A stretch of 64,000 bases of DNA, taken from Macrobrachium rosenbergii (taxonomy: Eukaryota; Arthropoda; Malacostraca; Decapoda; Palaemonidae). Under the pieces are notes generated by a model, which had not been told where the DNA came from, ran no database searches, and saw only the letters and a program-made list of their open reading frames with translations. The position numbers were made by a program, and so were the translations under genes. Where the stretch lies: contig NC_089777.1 in assembly GCF_040412425.1 (NCBI RefSeq), forward strand, positions 39,200,037 through 39,264,036, read 5' to 3'. Positions 47,401 to 58,100 of this stretch are shown one piece after another (the first letter of the stretch is position 1; each line of letters opens with the position of its first letter).

Positions 47401-50400
47401 TCATGAAACTTACCTGTCAGATATATATACAGCTGAATCCCACCATTGGAGGTGGGTAGAGACAGAATAGGATTTAGGAAACAAATAAATGTAGGCGATT
47501 GACGCCTTGGTTCCTTACCTGTTAGCATAGCTGACTTCGAGGTTACTGTCACCCAAGCCTGCTTCTGCTTTACTAGATTCTCCAGCAAGGTAGGGACCTA
47601 TAAAGCTGGTGAGATCTAGATGACCTGTCCACGGGGGCGAGACCACAATGGGACTAGATCATATGACCATACTGAGAGGGAAAAGAGCAACAACCAACCA
47701 CCTGACCGAGCCTAACTAAGCCATTGAACCTAATATAGGCTAAAGATTGGGACGTCCACATCAATGTGGCCACCCAACAACCGAAAATACAAAAACAAGA
47801 TTAAAAATACCACCTAACCCCTAAAGGATAGGATGAGTATTGCCCTCTTCTCCCAACATTGTGTCTGCGGAAACGTATGGTCCCAGCGAAGAACAGTCCT
47901 CAAAAGTTGACTTCACATCTCGTAAGTAATGCGGCGAAAACTGAATTACTCCGCCAGAAGGTGGTACCCAGAAGATCATTAAGAGACATGTTCTTCTGGA
48001 AAGCCACCGAAGTCGCGATGGCTCTCACTTCATGAGCTTTCACCTTAAGAAGCCTCATGTCATCTTCTTGGCAGGAAGAATGAGCCTCTTTGATAGTATT
48101 TCTTAAAAAGAATGACAGAGCATTCTTGGACATAGGCAAGATCAGGTCTTCTAACCAAACACCACAGATTGTCCGATGGGCCTCTTCTCTTCCGTCCTGG
48201 CTAAGTAGAATTTGAGAGCCCTGACAGGGCACAAGACTCTCTCTGATTCTTGTCCAAGAATCTCCGTCAAACCTTTGATTTCAAACGTCTTGGGCCACGG
48301 GTTTGAAGGATTTTCATTTTTGGCAAGAAAAAATGGACTTAGGGAGCAAACGGCATTAGGACCCCTAAAGCCAATGTGCTTGCTAATAGCCTGAACTTCA
48401 CTAACCCTCTTCGCCGCCAGAGAAGTTAGGAAAATCAGCTTTTCTAGTCACGTTCTTGAGAGAAGCAGAAGACATAGGTTCAAAAGGACCTGACATAAGA
48501 AATTTCAGGACCACATCTAGGTTCCAAGGAGGAGTCATGGGCCTAGGAACCTTAACAGTTTCAAAGGATCTCAAGAGATCGTGGAGATCCTTGTTGTCGG
48601 ACAAGTCTAGGCCCCTGTGTCGGAAGACTGCCGACAGCATACTCTATAGCCTTTAATGGTAGAGACTGCCAGTTTTTCTTTCTCCTGAGATGTAAAAGGA
48701 AGTCCGCTATTTGAGGCACAGAGGTCGTGGTCGAGAAATCTCGCTGCTCTTGCACCATCTCCTAAAATTGGCCCACTTGATTGATAGACTGAATTAGAAG
48801 AGGGTCTTCTGGCACTGGCGATAGCCTTTGCCACTGCTCTCGAAAAACCCTTGCTCTTGCCAACTTTGAGATAGTCTGAACGCAGTTAGACTCAGAGCGG
48901 GAGGTTTTTGTGGAATCTTAGGAAATGGGGCTGCCTGAGAAGATCTACCCTCAGGGGAGTGTCCTTGGAAAGTCCACAAGGAAGGTCATGACCTCTGTGA
49001 ACCAATCTGCTGCTGGCCAAAAGGGGGCTATTAAAGTCATCCTTGTTCCTTCCGACGCTGAGAATTTTCTGATCACTTCTCCCAGGATCTTGAAGGGAGG
49101 AAAAGCGTAAAGATCTAGGCCTTTCCAGTCCCAGAGGAGGGCATCTACTGCTAAGGCTCCTGGATCTAAGACAGGGGAGCAGTAAAGAGGAAGCAATAAA
49201 GAGGTCTACTAGGGGACGCCCCCATAACTTCCACAGATCCAGACACACCTCCTCGTGAAGGGTCCATTCTGTCGGCAGAAGTTGATGCTGCCGACTGAGA
49301 AGGTCCGTGGATATTCTCTACGCCTCGCGATGAACCTTTGTGAGAATTGTGATCCCCGAGCATGAGTCCAAAGCAGGATCTCCTTTGCCAAACAGGGAAC
49401 GGAGCGAGTACCCCCTGCTTCTTGAGGTAAGCTAAGGCTGTGGTGTTGTCGGAATTCACCTGAACAACTCGGCCTGACACTCGATCCTCAAGAATTGGAG
49501 GGCTAGATGGATAGCTCCTAATTCTTTGAGATTGATGTGCCAGGACACCTGTTCCCCTCTCCAGGTGCCTGACACTTCTTCTCCCCTCCTAGTGTTGCTC
49601 CCCATCCTTCCCTGGACGCGTCGGAAAACAACACTAGGTCGGGCTCTGAAGACGAGAGAAACGCCTCCTGCCAGTAACAAGGGGTCGAGCCACCACCTCA
49701 GGTGAGTCTTGACAGACGGAAAGATCTTCAAGGTCTCTTCCAGGTCCTCCTTGTTCATCCAGTTCTCCGCTAGGAAAAACTGGAGCGGTCTGAGATGAAG
49801 TCTTCCCAGGAAACAAACTTCTCCAGCGAGGAAATGGTCCCCAGCAAACTCATCCATTCCTCACCGAGCATGTTTCCTTCCCCAGGAGAGACGAAACTTT
49901 TTCCAAGCAATGTTGTTGACGTTCTTGGGATGGATACGCTCGAAAAGCCACTGAATCCATCTGAATCCCCAGATAGACGATGGACTGAGTCGGGATCAGA
50001 TGGGACTTTTCTTTGTTGACTAGAAGTCCCAGGGACTTCGTCAACTCCAATGTCGAATTTAGGTCCTCCAGACACTGAGCTTGGGAAGAAGCTCAATGAG
50101 CCAATCGCCCAGGTAAAGCGAAACGCGGATCCCCGCCAAGTGAAGCCACCTCGCCACATTTCTCATGATCACTGTGAATATCATGGGAGCTGTGCTGAGA
50201 CCAAAGCAAAGAGCTCGGAATTGGAAGACTCTTCCCCCCAGTACAAACCTCAGGTACTGTCTTGACTGAGGATGTATGGGAACATGGAAGTATGCATCTT
50301 GTAAGTCCAGAGAGACCATCCAATCTCCTGGTCTTAGAGCTCCGAGAACAGACTGTGACGTTTCCATCTTGAACTTTTCTTTGACAATGAATCGATTCAG

Positions 50401-53400
50401 TCTGCTTACGTCCAGTACAGGTCTCCAACCTCCCGACTGTTTCGGGACTAAGAACAGACTGTTGTAGAACCCTGAGAGGCAAGATCCTGAACTGGCTCCA
50501 CAGCTCTTTTCTCGAGCATCTGCTCCAAAAGATCTAAAAGGATCTGTTGTTTTTCCCAATGGTAGGAGGGCGACAGATCCTGGGTGACATGCAAAGGGGT
50601 GGCGAATCGAGAAAGGGGATCTTGTAGCCTTTCTCTAGAACTTCAACGACCAAGAGTCCGCCCCTTTCGCCTCCAGGCTCCCGCAAAATGAAAGTAGCCT
50701 GGCTCCTACAGGTGTCTGGAGGAGTTGAAGATCACTTTTTGGCCCTGAGCTTTTGATGGGGCTGCTCCTCTGGAAAAACCTCTTCCTCGTGGAGTCGATT
50801 TAGAGGAAGAAGCTCCTCCACGAAAGGGCTGTTTCTTCTTGGAGGATAGAACTGAAGAAGACGAAGAAGGGACTGAAGGACGCTCTAGACGAATGGGCCA
50901 GTAGGTCCTGCGTTGCCTTCTCCTTAAGACTGGAAGCAAGATCCTTGATTAAAGGCTGGGGAAGAGATGGCTTGGACAAAGGGGCAAACAATAATTCAGC
51001 CCTTTGTGAAGGCGAAACTGACTTAGATGTGAAATTGCAGTACAAGGCCCTCTTCTTCAAAAGACCTGTACAAAAATGGGAAGCCAGTTCTCTGAGCCAT
51101 CTCTGACGGCCTTGTCCATGCAATTCAAAACACTGGATAGCTCCCCAGGCTGATCGAATCGGGCTTCTAAGCTTGAGGTCTAAAGCACCCAAGCACCAGT
51201 CTAAGAAGTTGAAAACTTCCATAGATCGGAAGAGTCCCTTCAGATGATGGTCTGTCTCTGACATCGTCCACGAAACCTTAGCAGTCGACAGATGGGACCT
51301 CCTGGGAGCGTTGACAAGGCTGGCGAAATCTCCTTGAGACGAAGAAGGAACTCGAGAACCGACGCCCTCACCTGTCTCATACCACATGCCAGCCTTACCA
51401 CAAAGCTTAGAAGGAGGAAGGGCAAAAGAAGTCTTGCCTTGGGACTTCCCGTTCCTCCATCCAGGCGTTAACCTTCTTGAAGGCCTTCTTCGTAGCCAGT
51501 GAAGAAGTCATCTTCACAAACCCTGGCGCTCTCCTCGCTTTGGAAGAGGCAACTGTGAAGGAGGAGAGAGAGGAGCCGAGGGTTTAAACTTATCACCGAA
51601 TAAGTCCTTAAGAAGACCGGTTAACACCTGGTAGTCGGAAGACGAGGAAGCAGAAGGTTGATCAAAACCCGCAGACTCAGAATCGCCAGAGACTTCTCCT
51701 TCATGAATGGGCGAACCACGAGAATCACAAACAGCTTTAGGGGAACGAAGGCCTTGAGGTCCGATACGAAGAGGGATCTACTTTTCCCTGCAGGATCAGA
51801 ATGCTCTGGAGCGTCCCGGCGAGCGTCTTGAAAGAGGCGCCCTGGCGAGCGCCCTGGCGAGCATCCGATCGGGAGCCCAACCTGCGCGTCATGCTGAGCG
51901 TCCTGCCGAACGCCCTGAAGCAGCGAGAGAAGCGCCCTGACGAGCAGCTAATGAAGAGTCCTGGATAGCTGCTTGCGAGGCGTCGTGATGATGACGAATC
52001 ACGAGGGAACTAAGAGCTGTGAGGACGACAGGCGAAGAAGCAGGAGATGGAGACGAAGAAAAAGGGGCAGGAGACGGGACTTCCTGGACTTCTTAATGGG
52101 GAGCCTCAAGTCCTTGCGACGACGCTGTTCTGATTCCTTCTCGGCCAGAAGAGAGGCCAACTGACGCTGCATATCTCAGTAAGATACTCTTGGAAGGAGA
52201 GGTCTCATATCCAGGAGGAGAGGAGAAATCCTACGGGAAGAAGAGGGGCGAGGGGACGCCTTCTTCTTCCTTACAGGAGCAAGAACAGCTTCTCTCCTTA
52301 GAGCGACTGGGGCGCTCAGAAACGCCCTCCTCTGACGACGTCGGGTCCTCTTCTGTGGCGGAAAAGCTTCAAAATCCCGCACAGACGGAGAAAACTGACG
52401 TGAAAGCGTCATCTCTAAAGCTCCTCTTCAGCGGGCGAGAGTCCTTGCGAGAATTCCAACCCCTACGAGGGGAGGACGCCTCGAGGACGAAAAGCAGTCC
52501 TTAAGGATACGTGCCGGCACGATCCTGGCAGCCTGGGAAGTGACAACAGGAACTGCCGAAGGGACGCCAGATCGGTGGGAAGCCCCGTAACCCTCTTACG
52601 GCTTTCGACATGCCTTCTCCCTGAGTCCTGGGAGTCTGACAGAGGTCCAGGCCTAGAAGCATTATGGGGCCGATCTGACGCCCCCTCCACGACACTAGGG
52701 GGAACACTACACTGCACAGCACTTTGAAGCGAAGACACTTTGTTTTCTAGAGCACGGATGGTGTTCATGATCTCCGTCAGGGCCAAACCCCCCGCAGACA
52801 CAACCTCAGGGCCCGAAGGCAAAACCACAGGGACAGGTACAACAATGTCTACATTGGGGTTATCAGGTGAAGAAATAGAACCCTGACTCTTACACACACT
52901 CCTGGAGGAAGACCTCCTGATCCTGTCACGCTCTAACTTACGAACATAGGAATCATACAATTTCCAGCTCGCATCAGACAAAGGCTCACACTCTTTGCAG
53001 CGATCATTGATCAAACATACATGCCCCCTACACCTCATGCAAACTGAGTGAGGGTCTACCGAAGCCTTCGGTAGCCTCACCTTGCACTCACTCACACAAC
53101 ATACTCGAAAGCTAGCAGAACTAGTACCAGACATCATTCAAGAGCAGTCAAAAGCAAAATCATAAACAGTCCACAAAAAGCGTATGCCAATCCACAAGCC
53201 AAAGTCAAAAACCAAAAGTCAATAGAATACTCAAGTGGAAAACTATGCAAGTTAACGAAATCCAGAGGCGGAGGTACTGTAAACAGATGTTAACAGTACC
53301 GGCGACAGAGAAAATCTGAATAGAAAATGGAATGGTTCCCGATTCCCACCACCCAGCGGCGGAATGAGTACTAACCACCTGGCCACACTGCGCCGCCGCA

Positions 53401-55137
53401 AGTTTTGAAATTCTGTCGGATTTCGGAGAAATACAGCTGTATATATATCTGACAGGTAAGTTTCATGAACAAAACAATAAATATCCCTTCTAAAAACCAG
53501 AGTAATGTGTATATAACGTACAGGTGGCAACTGTAAGAATTCATCATCATCATTATCTAAAATTTTTATATATCACTGTAAAATACTGTATAATCATAGA
53601 CATGATGTAAATGCATTGATGACAAACCAATATAAATTAACCTAACATAAGTTACAGAATGACTACCTCTACTTTGACATTGCCAAACATTTGTTTTCAA
53701 GCAGTTTTAATGTTTACTAACACTTGTGTGCACATATCCTTAATTATGTTCATCCATTAGAATCCACATATACATTACATATTTTGTGTACAATTACTAT
53801 ATTGTATTTTCATACAGTATATAAATGTGCTATACTACTTTACACTGTGCTGTACTTCCTTTTTGCACACACTCTACTGACATACTGACTAACACACACA
53901 CTACTGTACTATACTTACTTTTATGTATTCACCCAACTGCAGGCTATATTTAACTTACTTTTTGGCCTCTTCCAAATGACACAAATATTGATAAGATACA
54001 TTCTTCTGACGCTGCTCATCCATTTCCTGGGCACTGATCCCACACTCCATTCCACCTAAGAAAATAAAAATCTATAACATGTGTATATCAGGTAAGAAAA
54101 TTCTGCACAGTATATAACAATACTCAAGGTACTGTAAATGCACATTACAGATGCTATATTTAGCAAAGCACAGTGCCATAAACAATAAACTGTCAAGCTT
54201 TTTTGTATGCACAACTACAGAACTGTCAATCTTTTAACCATAAAGCTTCTAGTGTTCATACCTGATAAACTCAAGAAATGAAACCTGCAGTCAATGAAAT
54301 TTCTTAAGTCTTACTTTACATACTGTAATTATAATTTTCATAAATTAATAATATATCACTTTTTTTGTACAGTACCTTTCACAGTTGAGTATTCTAACTT
54401 GTTGGTCAGGTTAACTACTCAATAATCATACTGTATAATACATGCTAAAGAACTTAAATAAATTTGCTGCTATCAATACTAGATCACAAGTTGTTATAAA
54501 TCATGATTCTTAGTCTTATACAACCTAATTAGAACATTAAACCTCATTATATGGTATACATTCTAATACAATGAAATCTTTCAAAGGAAAGAGTTTCCTC
54601 AGACAAGCAGGTACCCAAGAGGTTTTCTGTTGATAAAATTGAAATGGGGGATGAAAATTTGTGGAATCTGGAAATTTACCAACACTTGCTGTACTGTATT
54701 GTAATTCTCTTACTCAGAAACTACAGTAGGTGATGGGTTAAAATAAAGTTGCTTTGCCAGCACTAGTCACTTGCTTTCACTGCTCCCCCAAAAAAGACCC
54801 TGATCCCACCAACATTGTTAGTTAGGCATGGGTAGGAAATAATTAACTGCCAAAAAATTATAATGATAAAAGATAGGTATGATAACCAGTTGGAAAAATA
54901 TAAGTTATAATTTCAAACTTATAAATCACTGAATAAGTATGGCAATATAGTTTGGTAACTCTTGGCACTGTGCCAATATTGACTGTGTTCTGCATTGTTA
55001 TTTCTTGTAATCTCATCAACCTGAACAACTTTTCTTTTATGTCACTTCCACTGCAAAAGAATACAGTAGTTACCGTGACACAGGTTGCAAGTTACACATC
55101 AGTTAATCAGTTAGGTATTCAGTATAGTATTATGTAC

Positions 55138-55168
<31 letters not shown>

Positions 55169-58100
55169 GAGGTAGTCCTATGCACCATATACACGGGCTA
55201 CCTTTACCCGATTCATTATTACTGTACATTACCTTTCAGCATTTCTCTGAATAAATCAAAATAGTTTTGAGGGAATGGCAAATCTTTTGCAAGAATTTGG
55301 TACTCAAAATCTGTGACATAAGCTTTTTAGTCTCTATACTGCATTTTCCTCTACTTGTTGAGTTTTACTTATAATTAGGCTTAGCATAATTCATTTCTAA
55401 AAGAACATTTGGTAAAATTTTTGAAGTAAACACAACAGTTTTCCTAAAAAAAATTTCTGACAGTTCTGCTAAGGATTCTGATATATCCTTCACAAGCCAA
55501 TTATTTTCGTACTCTGCTACTGTACTCCCCTTCCTGTCCAACCAAAATTTAGCAAATTATTCCTATGACAAAAAAATTGCCGCCCATTACCATGCCTTTA
55601 TTTCTGCCAATCACTGACTGAAATATTTGCGTTCTTTTGTTTATAATTTTTTTACATTCATCCCCACGGGGCTTGAACTAACACTTTGGCCAGTCTGACA
55701 GTAAACCAGTAGCTGCCGAACTAGGGGGACATGGTAGTAGTCTGCAATTTTTCTCCTGTGAATTTCCAACAAAAAATCAAAATTAAAATTAAGAAAACAT
55801 GAAAATTAATTAGGAAAACCATACTGCAATAACAATACTTCCTAGCCTAACCTAAAGGACTAGCCTAGGTCCTATCCAGACGCGCCCTCCAGGCACCACC
55901 CCACAACTTACCCAATCATGAGCAAATGTAGGCTAAATCAGACATGGGCTATGTAAAATAGCATCCTAATGATTTCATTTCAAATCTGTGCACGCTAACA
56001 AAATTTAATCAAATAGGTACAGGCTATAGGTTTATTTAAAATAAAAAAATTCTGAATACAAGACTTCACTGAGTAGACAATGTTGCACTGTCCACCAGAA
56101 CCTGAAAGGGGTCAGGAAGATCTTTTTCCATTTGGGCATATAAAAAACCTTTGATTGATTGGCCTGGGAAGTTACAGTACCCAAGCCTATGAGGACAGAC
56201 AAAAGTAGGAGACAGCAACCCTAGGCTAAAATGAGTTAGGATGAGAGTAACAAACTACAGCGCAATTTTCAATGGGCCTAAGCACTATTTGGTTACAGTG
56301 TTCAGAAATCATAAAAATAGCCTCAGCTATTTCTGAAGGTTAACTTAGGCTAGCCTATCTAAGCCCAGGCCTATTTCATTGCTTTTAGTCCTAACCTTGG
56401 CCTAACTTATGTCCTGTAATGAGGTCCTTAGGCTACCTAGCCTATTATGTTAAATGCCAAAAACCAACTTTTTTATGGATATTAAACCAGACTACAGCAA
56501 AGTCCACCGCTCTTTGCAGCTAAGCCCCGCCCACTGCACGCCAGTGATTGGTTAGCTCTCGAGGGGTGAATGACGTCACACTAGTTAGCAGTCCAAATAA
56601 TTACCATAACGGATTTGACTCCATTCGGTCATGTTGAGCGTCGTGCATGAATGATGACACAACAGGTTTGAGTTCCCGGAGTTGTGAAGTATGCAACTGA
56701 TATCTCCGATAAAAGATATATTAAGCTATATATTATTAGGAAGATCTTGGATCATTTAGTCTGTGCATCTCTTTTTAATTTATCATGCGGAGCCTGAATA
56801 CACAAGCATCTTGCCTTTTTTTTTTTTTTTAATTGGTGTTGGCCTACATAAGCGATCCCACATAGGCCACATTAATTGAAATGAAGCATAGACTTATGCA
56901 GCCATGTCAAATGTTAATATCATTGAGAGATTAGGCCTACACATCAATTTCTTATATTTTGGGGCAATGACAGGTCATAGGACTACACATCAAATTCTTA
57001 TATTTTGGCGCAATGATAGGTCGTAGACCTACACATCAATTTCTTACATATTGAGGTAATGACAGGTCATAGGACCACACATTACATTCTTATATTTTGA
57101 GAACATAACAGGGTATGGGCCTACACGTCAATTTCTTATCGCAAATAGTTTTCTTCCCGTATCTGTTGGAAATAGAGTAACTTTTAATTAATATAGTAGT
57201 TTCAACTCCACGATACATAATGCATAATATAAAGTGGAATGTACAAGTATAAGCAAGTGCACATGCACAGACATGCGTGGATGGCCATAGTAATTGTAAC
57301 GCCACTTATACCACAGAGAATAAAAGTAAAACTTATGGGCACGTAGCCAATGACACACAGATCAATCAGAGGACTGTCTCAGCCTTACACACAACTATCA
57401 AACTGCTCTCAATGAAATATATTGAAAATATATTTACAAAAGGGATAACAAATGCTGCTGTAGCATTTCCATGAAAATGAAGGGTATGGTAGGAAGGCAT
57501 CACAAGGTTCTTAACAAAATAAGAAAAAATGATAGCTGAAAAAGTTATGTATGAAAGGATCCAAACCAGTCTGCGAGTAGCCCATGATATTCATTTGCTT
57601 TTGGAGGCATTCTTATAGGTTACCCTGTTGGACGAAAGGATACATGAGCCAGTAAATATTCTCTCTCTCTCTCTCTGTTGTTGTTAGGAGAATATTCTAG
57701 CGTAGACTATGTTCATAAAGATCTCGATTACTTTTAATTAAAACAAATGACTAAATTTCAATTGACAAGAGTAGGCAGATAATTCTTTACATCAGGATTT
57801 TATGAACAGGTCTATGTTTATTCTGCAGTTGTAGGTCACCATATGAAAAGTTTTCGGAGACACAAAACTAAAGCACCATAAAAAAAAAAAAGAATAACCA
57901 CAATAAAACGACTGAGTATAAGATAGGCCTATAATCCAAACACCATAAGCTGTATAAACTGACAAAAAGACATAGGACATCATAGGTCTATGTCCATTTT
58001 TATGATCCTGTTATTTTGAAAGAAGATAACATCCTTAAGAAAATTCTCAGCAAATTATATCCCATATTACTCGTACAGCCTACTATACTGTAAAACTTGA

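Larger units (their letters stand above)
47105..53474 (-). mobile_element. DIRS-like retrotransposon, copy C, in IQGAP intron 2
   Basis: A 6.4-kb element with inverted ends (about 53300-53474 and 47127-47300 plus the extension to 47105), an internal complementary region at 47347-47455, and gag, RT/RNase H and recombinase on the minus strand. A TTTT is shared at both junctions. It lies in the same orientation as IQGAP. The copy is inactive: the RT box is YLGDWL instead of YLDDWL, the gag is truncated by shifts and the recombinase is broken. Confidence 0.94.
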
